IMG/VR virus record: IMGVR_UViG_3300031746_000053
Span: 1 to 42,660 of that record
Length of the DNA: 42,660 nt
Origin: a virus
Reading direction: 5' to 3' (one strand)
The notes beneath the pieces were generated by a model. It searched no databases. It was given only the letters and a program-made list of their open reading frames with translations, and was not told the origin of the DNA. Below, one piece after another: positions 1-6,757 of the stretch (its first letter is position 1; each line of letters begins with the position of its first letter). A program made the translations under genes and the position numbers.

Positions 1-82
1 CCACGGCGAGACCCGGCGCCATGCGTGGCGCGTGAAGTTGGATCCTGGTGCTGGGAAGGAGGAAGGTCATGATGAATCCTGA
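1..82 (+). CDS. 3' part of the small cysteine-containing protein gene (complete copy at 42433-42615)
   Basis: The first 82 bases carry the last codons and stop of the small gene that is complete at the right end of the window. It is split only because the circular genome was opened inside it. It overlaps the start of the next gene by 14 bases. Confidence 0.85.
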   Translation, partial: HGETRRHAWRVKLDPGAGKEEGHDES

Positions 83-127
83 AACCCGCGAATTCGAGCC
101 ACTGACAGACGCGAGTCCGAAGGTTTG
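1..127. repeat. terminal direct repeat, left copy
   Basis: The first 127 bases are identical to the last 127 bases of the window. This is what an assembler leaves when a circular or circularly permuted molecule is reported as a linear contig, and 127 is a common largest k-mer size. The copy covers the end of one small gene and the start of the next, so no gene is really interrupted. Confidence 0.97.
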
Positions 128-272
128 GGCGCGATTCGAGATTGGCGAACGGATCGCCTTCAGGGGGTGGTGGTGGAGGGTTGAGAAGTGCTGCGGGGGT
201 GAGGTGGTTCTCCACGTCCAAGAGCCGACCAAAGGGGGCATGAAACGCGGAGTGGCTGAGAGGAAGCGATGA
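69..272 (+). CDS. conserved small phage protein, unknown function
   Basis: Codes for 67 residues. The start is chosen at the first of two adjacent ATG codons, which follow a strong purine-rich ribosome site (GGAAGGAGGAAGG, 54-66); an upstream in-frame GTG would lie before that site. The core IGERIAFRGWWWRV resembles small beta-strand phage proteins that begin with a GE-x-I-x-F-x-G pattern and end in a V-x-L strand. No catalytic motif is visible. It overlaps the preceding gene and shares an ATGA overlap with the next, so the early genes are translationally coupled. The function is not known; a role in the early host-takeover cluster is inferred from position only. Confidence 0.75.
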   Translation: MMNPETREFEPLTDASPKVWARFEIGERIAFRGWWWRVEKCCGGEVVLHVQEPTKGGMKRGVAERKR

Positions 273-457
273 CTGTCCGCTCGGCTCTGCGTGCGCTCCG
301 ACGGGCCGGCACGTGGTCCGTGCAGTCGCGAGCCGATGGCACCTATCTCGCCCGCGTTCGGCCGCCGGGGGGAAAAGGCAAGGACGGCGTGCTCACGAGG
401 TTGTACCTCGCTGGCTGTTTCGAGGCGATGCTCAATGCCGCGAAGGGGGCGGAGTGA
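269..457 (+). CDS. small basic hypothetical protein
   Basis: Codes for 62 residues and starts inside the previous gene's stop (ATGA). The N-terminal third is arginine-rich (RSALRALRRAG). The rest reads like a short beta-hairpin plus helix (GTYLARVRPP, then YLAGCFEAMLNAA). I do not recognise a family. High-GC third positions and tight coupling on both sides support real coding. It could be a small DNA-binding or regulatory protein, but nothing in it proves that. Confidence 0.65.
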   Translation: MTVRSALRALRRAGTWSVQSRADGTYLARVRPPGGKGKDGVLTRLYLAGCFEAMLNAAKGAE

Positions 458-726
458 TGAGCGCCAGCGGGGAGTTCTACGTCGTGGCGTCCGAGAACAT
501 GGTCCCGGTCGAGGCGGTTGGACCTTTGCGAGACCGGGAAACCGCACAGGTACTGGTGGCGTTTCTCCAGCGCTCCAAGCTCGGATACCCACTCAGCATC
601 GCAACGCGACGGCCCCCGCGCATCCCGATCATGCCCACGGAGAGGTTCGTCGCGGTGTTGGAGGCGGGGATGGAACGGGCACGTGCCGAGAAAACCACTC
701 GTGCTGCCGCGAAGGACAAGCCGTGA
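457..726 (+). CDS. hypothetical early protein
   Basis: Codes for 89 residues from the ATG at 457, which overlaps the previous stop; the open frame reaches further upstream but that part is a shadow of the previous gene. It has two short strand-like segments (EFYVVAS, VEAVGPLRDRETA) and a C-terminal helix rich in Ala, Glu and Arg. A DRETAQVLVAFL stretch suggests an alpha/beta mini-domain of the kind seen in small phage proteins of unknown function. The stop overlaps the next GTG start. Confidence 0.65.
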   Translation: MSASGEFYVVASENMVPVEAVGPLRDRETAQVLVAFLQRSKLGYPLSIATRRPPRIPIMPTERFVAVLEAGMERARAEKTTRAAAKDKP

Positions 727-890
727 CCATCAGGGTGCAGACGGTGGCCGCCCTTGACCTGCGCGAACTGGAGCGCCTCGTGCAGGCTGCGATCGCTCGG
801 GGCTGGCAGCGCGTCGCCTCCCCGGCGCAGGTGACGTACGACGGGACGATGAAGCGTACGAAATGGCAGCAGCCGATGTGGAGGAAGTGA
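723..890 (+). CDS. DUF1737-like small protein
   Basis: Codes for 55 residues from GTG 723, overlapping the previous stop. The pattern is V-x(8)-L-x-E-L-x-R-L-V, then I-A-R-GW, then a conserved W-Q-Q-P-M ending. This matches the general plan of the short DUF1737 family: a helix that predicts subunit contacts, a GW turn, and a Q-A/P-M strand at the end. The function of that family is unknown. Its stop overlaps the GTG of the next gene. The family call is from memory of the pattern and is moderate. Confidence 0.6.
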   Translation: MTIRVQTVAALDLRELERLVQAAIARGWQRVASPAQVTYDGTMKRTKWQQPMWRK

Positions 891-1306
891 AGTGCCACAA
901 GTGGAGGTGTCCGGTGACCGACCTGAACGATGAGGGCTACCGAGCCGAGACGGAGGCAATGGAAGCGGCTGGCTTTCACGGCGAGGTGAGCCCCGAGGAC
1001 CTGTTGTGGGCGGTCTTGCTCGACGCCGACGCGGTGGAACGGCCGGAAGTCGTAGTCCCGACCCCCGCACCGGAGCACCTGCGGATTTCCTGCGGGTGTG
1101 TGGGTCGCTGGCGCGGCCTGATTGGATTCCCGTGGTGGCCGAACAAGGACCCGGCGTCGGTGCAGGTTGAAACGGTGGAACTCAGACGCCACGAAATGCG
1201 AAACGGGCGCATGCGCCGGTACTACTGGGCCGGCCGGTGCCGCGGCTGCGGCGACATCTACCTCGCGACGCCGTTGCCGCCGGAGCGGGTGGATGAAACC
1301 GCGTAA
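887..1306 (+). CDS. cysteine-containing hypothetical protein, possible zinc-binding
   Basis: Codes for 139 residues if translation starts at GTG 887, which forms a GTGA overlap with the previous stop; an ATG at 863 would lie inside the upstream gene. Cysteines occur as a CHKWRC pair near the N-terminus, CGC near residue 66 and CRGCG near residue 122, so one or two metal sites are possible. The middle is acidic and Trp/Pro-rich. No family is recognised. It overlaps the integrase start by 14 bases, placing it in the same transcript. Confidence 0.65.
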   Translation: MKCHKWRCPVTDLNDEGYRAETEAMEAAGFHGEVSPEDLLWAVLLDADAVERPEVVVPTPAPEHLRISCGCVGRWRGLIGFPWWPNKDPASVQVETVELRRHEMRNGRMRRYYWAGRCRGCGDIYLATPLPPERVDETA

Positions 1307-2324
1307 CGCCCTCACCTCTGTGTTTCCGACCGGCCCACTCTCACCGTGCGCTCCGGGCGGTCCGCGCGGAATACTGATTCACAGTAAACGGAGTACTGGA
1401 GGGGCAGGGAAAGGCAACGCCGCACAGCGTTATCTGGCAAGCCTGGCACCCTCGGGACGGCGATCTCAGCGCTGGGCATTGGGCCAAATGGGGAGAATCT
1501 GGAAGCGCAGGCCCGTGAAAGACGCCTCGCGCCTGGCTTGGCATCGAATTACGGCCGAGGACACCGACCGGATCAGAGAGGAACTAGCGGCAAGATACCG
1601 GGTCGCCACCGTGAACCGGGCGCTGACGGCGCTGCGCCAGGTCCTCTACTTCGCATGGCGGGACGGTTCGCTCGCCTACGAGGACTATCGCCGGCTGTCG
1701 GAGATCAAACAGGTGAGGGGCGAGGAACTCCCGCCTGGCCGGGCGCTGCGATCGGGCGAGCTGGAGGCCCTCTACCGCGCCTGTGCGGTGGATCCGAAGC
1801 CGCAAGGTCGGCGGGACGCCCTGACGATCGCGCTGCTCCACGCGACCGGCCTGCGCGCCGGCGAGGCGGCCGGGTTGAGGGTGGAGGATCTGGTCGAGCG
1901 TCGCCAGGGCCAGGTGTTGGTGAGGGGGAAGGGCAGGCGCGAGGACGTGGTATCGCTGGAAGCGGCGACGCCGCTCCTCGAGGACTGGCTCGCGGTGAGG
2001 GGCGATCGAGCCGGGCCGTTGCTGCTCCAGGTGTGGGCGAGCGGGAAGCTTGGTAGCGCTGGCCTGGGCGCCGGGGCGGTCTTCCAGATTGTTCGGAAGC
2101 GGGCGGCTCAGGCCGGCATCGGCCGGACGAGCGCGCACGACCTTCGGCGCACGTTTGCGACGTCGTTGTTGCGGGCCGGCTACGACCACCTCCTGCTGCA
2201 GCGAGCGCTGCGCCACCGGGACCTTCAATCGGTCGCGGCGTATGACCGCCGTCCGGCGTCCGAGATCGCCGCGGCGCAGCGCAAGGCGATCTACGTTCCG
2301 ATCGTGGGCAGAGGTGAGCGATGA
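1293..2324 (+). CDS. tyrosine recombinase / phage integrase
   Basis: Codes for 343 residues. The catalytic set of the tyrosine recombinase family is complete: Arg188 in ATGLRAGE, the beta-strand Lys at about 213 (RGKGRRE), His282-x-x-Arg285 in AHDLRRT, His308 in LRHRD and the nucleophile Tyr317 in AAYDRR. An N-terminal SAM-like core-binding domain starts near residue 45 (AQRYLASLAPSGRRSQR). The first 40 residues are low-complexity and could be an arm-binding extension, or the true start could be later. It would catalyse site-specific recombination between attP and a host attB, or resolve genome dimers. It ends with an ATGA overlap with the next gene. No attachment site core could be identified because the host sequence is not available. 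Confidence 0.93.
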   Translation: MKPRNALTSVFPTGPLSPCAPGGPRGILIHSKRSTGGAGKGNAAQRYLASLAPSGRRSQRWALGQMGRIWKRRPVKDASRLAWHRITAEDTDRIREELAARYRVATVNRALTALRQVLYFAWRDGSLAYEDYRRLSEIKQVRGEELPPGRALRSGELEALYRACAVDPKPQGRRDALTIALLHATGLRAGEAAGLRVEDLVERRQGQVLVRGKGRREDVVSLEAATPLLEDWLAVRGDRAGPLLLQVWASGKLGSAGLGAGAVFQIVRKRAAQAGIGRTSAHDLRRTFATSLLRAGYDHLLLQRALRHRDLQSVAAYDRRPASEIAAAQRKAIYVPIVGRGER

Positions 2325-2608
2325 AAGAAGCTCGGTGGATTCGGTTCGTGGAGCGCCGCTACTCGATTCGCAGGTCCGCGAAGACGAGGGTGTGGCTGGT
2401 CCTCGCGGTGAGGGACGGCCTCCTAGTCGGCGAGGTCCGCTGGTACAGCCATTGGCGTCGGTACTGCTTCATCGCGGGAGCCGCGACGATCCCGTTTGCG
2501 TTGGCGCGGTTCATTTTCGACGCGGAGTGCCTGCGCGAGCTCGCGGACTTCGCCGAGGCACGGACCCGGGAACACAACGCCGCGCGTGCTGCTGCGAAGG
2601 CCGGCTAG
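2321..2608 (+). CDS. conserved phage protein of unknown function
   Basis: Codes for 95 residues and is coupled to the integrase by ATGA. The layout is typical of a widespread small phage family: an N-terminal basic stretch, K-T-x-V-W-x-V strand, G-x-V-R-W-Y-x-x-W-R-x-Y-x-F motif, then a C-terminal CLRELADF helix. Members sit in early gene clusters of many unrelated phages and have no assigned function. The pattern is clear here, the biological role is not. Confidence 0.75.
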   Translation: MKEARWIRFVERRYSIRRSAKTRVWLVLAVRDGLLVGEVRWYSHWRRYCFIAGAATIPFALARFIFDAECLRELADFAEARTREHNAARAAAKAG

Positions 2609-2609
2609 C

Positions 2610-2747
2610 GTGCTCGCCTGGCTCGCGTCGTGGCCGGACTGGCTGTGGGTGCTCCTGGCGGTGCTGGTCTTCCTGTTTGCGCTTGGAGAGTGGTCGTTCA
2701 CGGGTCTGTTTTTCCGAGCTCATCGGTGGTGGACACGGGGGGCTTGA
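2610..2747 (+). CDS. small single-span membrane protein
   Basis: Codes for 45 residues from GTG 2610, one base after the previous stop. A hydrophobic stretch from about residue 9 to 29 (WPDWLWVLLAVLVFLFALGE) is a clear membrane span, followed by an aromatic and basic tail. The weak AAGG ribosome site and lack of a known family make this tentative. It ends in the sequence GGGGGGCTTGA, which recurs at the end of the next gene. Confidence 0.55.
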   Translation: MLAWLASWPDWLWVLLAVLVFLFALGEWSFTGLFFRAHRWWTRGA

Positions 2748-2749
2748 TA

Positions 2750-3001
2750 ATGGCTCGGCCCGACGAACCGCGGCTTGAGCGGCTCCGCCGGCTCATCGAG
2801 GAGCAGTACGCAACCTGCCCGACTGGCTGCGGTGCGAGCTTTGGAGAGATCCTCTGTCACGAACTGCACACGGAAGGGCTGACCTTTTGCGGGATCGCAG
2901 CCAAGTGGGGGATCAGCCTCGCGACGCTGGGAGGGTTAGTGGCGGACCACTGCGAGCGGCTCGAGGAAGATCCTCGGGTTGACCACAACTGGGGGGCTTG
3001 A
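2750..3001 (+). CDS. small helix-turn-helix-like protein
   Basis: Codes for 83 residues from ATG 2750. The central part reads as helix-turn-helix: LTFCGIAAKWGISLATLGGL, with the I-A-x-x-W-G-I-S turn seen in sigma-like or transposase-type DNA-binding helices. Two cysteines (CPTGCG) precede it. It is the last gene before a promoter/terminator pair, so it may be an early regulator or a packaging-related DNA-binding protein. Neither role is proven. I looked for a CI-like repressor and this is the nearest candidate, though it is short for one. Confidence 0.6.
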   Translation: MARPDEPRLERLRRLIEEQYATCPTGCGASFGEILCHELHTEGLTFCGIAAKWGISLATLGGLVADHCERLEEDPRVDHNWGA

Positions 3002-3026
3002 CAAGTGGGATGCTCAGGGGTAGATA
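2998..3026 (+). promoter_or_regulatory. candidate promoter (TTGACA, 17 bp, TAGATA)
   Basis: A perfect TTGACA at 2998-3003 is followed after 17 bases by TAGATA at 3021-3026. The -10 match is weak (3 of 6). The -35 overlaps the stop codon of the preceding gene. The predicted start would be near 3033, about 20 bases before a strong terminator hairpin. The following genes are packaging and structural genes. Confidence 0.5.
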
Positions 3027-3052
3027 TTGCCAGAATTGGGGAGTCTCTCCTC

Positions 3053-3075
3053 GGGCCGGCTGTCGCCGGCCCTTT
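3053..3075 (+). terminator. Rho-independent terminator or attenuator
   Basis: A perfect 8-bp inverted repeat GGGCCGGC / GCCGGCCC with a TGTC loop is followed by TTTCC. The U-tract is short. It can end transcripts of the integrase cluster. It also lies just downstream of a candidate promoter, so it could act as an attenuator for the late operon. Confidence 0.7.
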
Positions 3076-3085
3076 CCGTTCCCAG

Positions 3086-3619
3086 GTGACACGCGGCCCC
3101 TTGGTCTTTCGAGACGCCGAGGAGGTCGTGCTGCAGTACCAGGAGCTGCTCGCGTTCGGTGGCGGTCGAGCCGCGAGCCTGGACTCCGCGCGGTTGGTTG
3201 CCAGGATGGGGGCACCCCGGCTGTGGGACTGGGGAAGCGAGGTCCGTGACGCGCTGGATGCCACGCGCCTCCACGTCTACCACGGCTGGCTGCGACGGGT
3301 GGCGTGGATGGAGGTGTGGCAGTTCACGCTGGTTCGCCGCACCAGGTCGGAGCTCGGCCATTTGATGAGCAAGTACCGCAACCGCGCGCGGGAGCTGGAA
3401 CGCGAGCACGACCGAACGTACGAGGCCCTCGCCGCCAGGCGACACCAGCTTGAGGAGGCGATCGGGAGCCTCAACGGGATGGTCGCGCAGGCCAGGGCCG
3501 AGCGGAATGCGTGGCGCACGGTCCAGGATGGGATCTCGCGGACGGCGACGTTCGGCCGGGAACTGGCGGTGTTGTGCACGGAGCTCGATCGCCGGCGCGC
3601 CGGTCCGCTGAGGATCTAG
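3086..3619 (+). CDS. coiled-coil hypothetical protein
   Basis: Codes for 177 residues if GTG 3086 is used. The frame is open back to GTG 3005, but codons before 3086 have poor third-position GC and would run through the terminator hairpin, so a later start is preferred. GTG 3128 just after a GAGGAGG is another option. The C-terminal two thirds is charged and helical (ELEREHDRTYEALAARRHQL and following), a probable coiled coil. It lies at the head of the packaging region but has no recognised family. Confidence 0.6.
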   Translation: MTRGPLVFRDAEEVVLQYQELLAFGGGRAASLDSARLVARMGAPRLWDWGSEVRDALDATRLHVYHGWLRRVAWMEVWQFTLVRRTRSELGHLMSKYRNRARELEREHDRTYEALAARRHQLEEAIGSLNGMVAQARAERNAWRTVQDGISRTATFGRELAVLCTELDRRRAGPLRI

Positions 3620-3629
3620 GGGGCAGGCG

Positions 3630-3857
3630 ATGGCGAAGGTGGGAAAGGCGCTCGGTGACGGCAAATGGATGAGCTCCGCGTCCAAGCGGCCGGGCGCTCT
3701 GCGCGACACCGCCGCGAACGAGGGCAAGATCACGGAGCAGGGCACCATCAACAAGGAGTGGATCGCCAAGAAGGCGCGCGGCAAGGGGAAGACGGCGGCG
3801 CGGGCGCGTCTGGCGCAGAAGTACGCGAAGTACAGGCCAGGGAAACGCCGGAAGTAG
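3630..3857 (+). CDS. small lysine/arginine-rich protein
   Basis: Codes for 75 residues and is very basic, especially at the C-terminus (KKARGKGKTAARARLAQKY, then RPGKRRK). It has a GGGGGC ribosome site. Small basic proteins of this type (K-x-K-G-K-x-A-A-R-A-R-x-A-x-x-Y) recur near packaging genes in phages, where they could bind DNA or nucleic acid in the head. That role is inferred from charge and position. Confidence 0.65.
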   Translation: MAKVGKALGDGKWMSSASKRPGALRDTAANEGKITEQGTINKEWIAKKARGKGKTAARARLAQKYAKYRPGKRRK

Positions 3858-3863
3858 GCCGGT

Positions 3864-4613
3864 GTGGGGCGGCTGTGCACGGTCTGCACGCATCCCGACT
3901 GTGAGGCGATTGACAAGCTCCTGGTCGGGCATAGCACGTCAATTCGCGGCATAGGGCGTCAGTACGGCTTGAAGCTGGACGCGCTTCGGCGGCACAAAGC
4001 CCACCACCTGACGGCGGCGATGAAGCACGGGCAAGAACTCGCGGAGGCGGCGCAGGTCGGCCTGGTGGCGCGGATCGGGGCTCGGGTAGCGCAGCAGGCC
4101 GAGCTCGAGGACGTGCGGTCCCTGGACCTCTACAAGCAGCTCGGCAAGCTGTTCGGGATCGTCACCAAGCTGTTCGATGCCTGCGACCGGTTCCTGGCCG
4201 ATCCCTCGAACCCGGGCCAGTACGACCTCAACCCCCGCGCGCACGAGCTTGAGGTCACCTACCTGGAAGTCGTGGGCGAGCGCGGGAACGGGACGCAGAT
4301 CGTCGTCCCGAAGAAGGCGCTGCTGTCCGAGTTGCTGCCGCGCTTCGAGGAGAAGGCCGACACGTCGGTCCTGGGCGTGCGGTGGAAGGTGACGGATCCC
4401 CGCCGGCTCGTCCTGGAGGCGGCACACCGACTTGAGGGGCAGCAGCGTTGGCTGGAGGAGCTGGTGCAGAAGGCGAACAAGGAGGGCGGGGCGGACCTGC
4501 TGCGCTCCCCGGAATGGCGGGCGCTGCGGGCTCGGATCGTGGAGGCGGTGGGACAGTGCGAGGAGAGCTGCCGGACTCGGATCGTGGCCGCGCTGGGCGC
4601 GACGCCAGACTGA
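3864..4613 (+). CDS. small terminase-like DNA-binding protein
   Basis: Codes for 249 residues from GTG 3864. The N-terminal 50 residues have a C-x-x-C-x-H-P-x-C cluster (CTVCTHPDCEAID) followed by a helix-turn-helix pattern R-G-I-G-R-Q-Y-G-L-x-x-x-A-L-x-R-H-K-x-H-H. This arrangement is common in proteins just upstream of large terminases. The rest is helical and partly acidic, with a YLEVVGERGNGTQIVV segment. It probably recognises phage DNA for packaging and recruits the terminase ATPase. Position two genes before the ATPase supports this. The call is by pattern and context, not by full-length homology. Confidence 0.6.
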   Translation: MGRLCTVCTHPDCEAIDKLLVGHSTSIRGIGRQYGLKLDALRRHKAHHLTAAMKHGQELAEAAQVGLVARIGARVAQQAELEDVRSLDLYKQLGKLFGIVTKLFDACDRFLADPSNPGQYDLNPRAHELEVTYLEVVGERGNGTQIVVPKKALLSELLPRFEEKADTSVLGVRWKVTDPRRLVLEAAHRLEGQQRWLEELVQKANKEGGADLLRSPEWRALRARIVEAVGQCEESCRTRIVAALGATPD

Positions 4614-4834
4614 CGGAGCGCCGGGAGATCTACTGCCCGGGGTGCGAGGCGTTCCGGCCGCTGGTGCGCGAGGCGCTTTTGCCCGCGAGTTGCGTGGACC
4701 TGGTCGAGGGCAAGGTCGGGGACCTGGTGTGCGGGGCGTGTCACCTGGTGATCGCGACGTTGCGGACGGTGCGCACGGTGCGCGAGCCGGGGGTCGTTGA
4801 AGGGTTCCGGCGGGGTGAGCGCTCTCGAGCGTGA
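4556..4834 (+). CDS. zinc-ribbon protein
   Basis: The convincing part begins near 4610 and contains a zinc-ribbon: YCPGC, about 30 residues, then CGACHLVIATL. The start is uncertain. GTG 4556 gives 92 residues but overlaps the previous gene by 58 bases, while a CTG at 4610 would form a CTGA overlap and give 74. Proteins with this paired CxxC and the C-H-L-V-I-A ending recur next to terminase genes in phages and have no settled function. It overlaps the terminase ATPase start by 20 bases, so it is probably co-translated with it. Confidence 0.65.
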   Translation: MRGELPDSDRGRAGRDARLTERREIYCPGCEAFRPLVREALLPASCVDLVEGKVGDLVCGACHLVIATLRTVRTVREPGVVEGFRRGERSRA

Positions 4835-5660
4835 CCTGACCTACGCGCTGGATCCGGTGGCGCTGGTGCGAAAGGCCGGCCTCGAGGCCGACGAGTGGCA
4901 GGCGGGGATCCTGCGCTCCGAGGCGCCGCGCATCCTGCTGAACTGCCACCGCCAGTCAGGCAAGTCCACCGTGGCGGCTGGTCGGTCCATCCACCGGGCG
5001 CTGTACCGGCCGCCGTGGCTGGCTCTCATCATCAGCCCCACCGAGCGCCAGTCGCAGGAGACCCTGCTCAAGGCCAAGACGATCGCCAACGCGGTCGGGC
5101 ATGACGTTGACCTCGGCCTGGACAAGGACAATGAGCTCTCGCTGACGTTCCACAACGGGAGCCGGATCATCGCGCTGCCAGGCAAGGAACGGACGATCCG
5201 GGGCTACTCCGGGGTCAACGAACTCATCATCGACGAGGCCGCGCGCGTTGAGGACAAGGTGTACGCCTCGGTGCGCCCGATGATCGCGGTCAGCGGCGGC
5301 AACATCATCGGGTTGTCCACGCCGTTCGGTAAGCGCGGCTTCTTTCACTACGAGTGGACCAAGGGCGGCGATGCCTGGGTGCGGGCGGAGCAACCGGCCG
5401 CGAAGATGGGCCTCGCCGGCGAACTCATCCCGCTGTCGCCGCGGATCACGCTGGACTTCCTTCTGGACGAGAGGCGGCGGTATCCCGAGTGGTGGTTCCT
5501 GCAGGAGTACCTGTGCCTGTTCTCGGACACCGAGGACCAGGCGCTCGCCTACGAGCTCGTGATGGGGGCACTCGGTGGGGCTGCGCCGCTGCACCTCACC
5601 GTCCCGGCGGAGATCCGTCGCGAGGACCTGGTGGGCGGGGTGGAGAGGCTGAGGATATGA
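4815..5660 (+). CDS. large terminase, ATPase subunit (split TerL)
   Basis: Codes for 281 residues from GTG 4815; a TTG at 4797 would add six. It has the ATPase half of a phage large terminase: Walker A CHRQSGKS at about residues 44-51, a conserved ISPT-x-RQSQE adenine/arginine region, Walker B LIIDEA at about 137-142, and the coupling motif STPFGKRG at about 168-175. It powers DNA translocation into the prohead through the portal. The nuclease half is not fused but coded by the next gene, joined by an ATGA overlap. There is no sign that this is a sequencing frameshift: the ATPase ends cleanly and the next gene has its own N-terminus. Confidence 0.9.
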   Translation: MSALERDLTYALDPVALVRKAGLEADEWQAGILRSEAPRILLNCHRQSGKSTVAAGRSIHRALYRPPWLALIISPTERQSQETLLKAKTIANAVGHDVDLGLDKDNELSLTFHNGSRIIALPGKERTIRGYSGVNELIIDEAARVEDKVYASVRPMIAVSGGNIIGLSTPFGKRGFFHYEWTKGGDAWVRAEQPAAKMGLAGELIPLSPRITLDFLLDERRRYPEWWFLQEYLCLFSDTEDQALAYELVMGALGGAAPLHLTVPAEIRREDLVGGVERLRI

Positions 5661-6334
5661 GGGAGCGGAAGCCGCAACCGGCCGAGTTGGCGTTGTTCGG
5701 CCTCGACGTCGGGCAGGCGCCGGATCCGTCGGCGCTGACGATGGTGCAGCGTTCGGGGCTGGTGCCGGCGCTGTTCGGAGTCCGCTACCTGCGGCGCTGG
5801 CCGCTCGGGACCGCGTACCGGTCGATGGTGGCCGAAGTCGCACGGGTGGTGAAGGACGGGGCCGTCGCGACGATGCAACGGTACCTGGTGGTGGACGCCA
5901 CGAGCGTTGGCCGGCCGATCGTCGAAATGCTCGAGGGCGAGGGCCTGGATCCGATCGCCGTGACCATCACCGGCGGCTTCGACGTGACCGTGGTTCGGCC
6001 GGTGAAGGGCCAGGAGCCGCTCGCTGTCGAGGCGTACCACGTCCCGAGGCGGGACCTAATCTCCACCGTCCAAGTCTTGCTTCAGGCGAAGCGGTTGAAG
6101 ATCGCCGAGGGCCTGCCGGATGGCGACCAGCTCATTCAGGAACTCCTCTCGCTGCGCCGCAAGCTGACCGAGAAGGGCGAGACGTTCGAGCCGGAGAGTT
6201 CGGGGGCGCACGACGACCTGGCGCTCGCGCTGGCGCTGCCGTGTTGGTACGGGTCGCACGTCCTTGGGAACGTCTACGAGCCGCGGCCTGGGGACGAAGT
6301 GGAGCGCGAGACGGTGATCCCACTGAAAGTCTAG
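5657..6334 (+). CDS. large terminase, RNase H-like nuclease subunit (split TerL)
   Basis: Codes for 225 residues starting at ATG 5657 in the ATGA overlap with the ATPase gene. Three acidic motifs of the terminase nuclease are visible: G-L-D-V-G-Q-x-x-D-P-S-A-L near residue 15, Y-L-V-V-D-A-T near residue 75, and G-A-H-D-D-L-A-L-A-L near residue 195. These residues coordinate metal ions in the RNase H-like fold that cuts the concatemer during headful or site-specific packaging. Together with the ATPase subunit the length (about 506 residues) equals a normal single-chain terminase. Confidence 0.87.
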   Translation: MRERKPQPAELALFGLDVGQAPDPSALTMVQRSGLVPALFGVRYLRRWPLGTAYRSMVAEVARVVKDGAVATMQRYLVVDATSVGRPIVEMLEGEGLDPIAVTITGGFDVTVVRPVKGQEPLAVEAYHVPRRDLISTVQVLLQAKRLKIAEGLPDGDQLIQELLSLRRKLTEKGETFEPESSGAHDDLALALALPCWYGSHVLGNVYEPRPGDEVERETVIPLKV

Positions 6335-6348
6335 AAGGGGGCGACGGA

Positions 6349-6456
6349 ATGAGGCCGTCTTTTCCGTTCAAGGACAAGGGTCTGCTCGCCGCGATGGCGC
6401 TTTTGATGCGGCGCGGCTTCCGGGGGCGCTGCTGCCGATGCGGCCGTGGTGGATGA
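6349..6456 (+). CDS. small hypothetical protein
   Basis: Codes for 35 residues with a good ribosome site (AGAAGGGGG). It has a short hydrophobic helix (LLAAMALLM) and a Cys/Arg/Gly-rich end (CCRCG). It is linked by an ATGA overlap to the next tiny gene. It is too short for family assignment. Coupling on one side and spacing from the terminase gene are the main support. Confidence 0.4.
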   Translation: MRPSFPFKDKGLLAAMALLMRRGFRGRCCRCGRGG

Positions 6457-6551
6457 GGCACGGCGGGAGGAGTGGGCCGTTCAACCGGGAACACGAGGCT
6501 GAGAGACGCAGGCGGCAGATCGCGCGCGGGATGCTCAAGGTCGGGGGGTGA
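6453..6551 (+). CDS. tiny basic hypothetical protein
   Basis: Codes for 32 residues, starting in an ATGA overlap with the previous tiny gene and ending in a GTGA overlap with the next one. It is Arg/Gly-rich with an EHEAERRRRQIARG helix. Third positions are mostly G or C. The tight chain of overlaps suggests it is translated, but the evidence is limited. Confidence 0.4.
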   Translation: MRHGGRSGPFNREHEAERRRRQIARGMLKVGG

Positions 6552-6751
6552 GCGTGGAAGGGCCGAGCAGCAGTGCGGAGGCATGGGTTGACCTGCTCAA
6601 GGTTGTCGGGCGGTGGCCCTTGTGTCAACTATTCCAGGCGGGCGTGCTGAACCGCCGAGCGGTGTACGAGGAGGCGCGCAGGGCGTGCGGTGGGCAGGAG
6701 CCGGCCGCCTACTTGGAGCGCCTGGCGAAGTTCATGGGTCTGCGCGGGTAG
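6548..6751 (+). CDS. small helical hypothetical protein
   Basis: Codes for 67 residues from GTG 6548. It reads as two helices (AWVDLLKVVGRWPLCQLF, then RRAVYEEARRACGG). It lies between the terminase and portal genes. No family recognised; it could be a small head-assembly factor, but only by position. Confidence 0.55.
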   Translation: MSVEGPSSSAEAWVDLLKVVGRWPLCQLFQAGVLNRRAVYEEARRACGGQEPAAYLERLAKFMGLRG

Positions 6752-6757
6752 GGCTTG

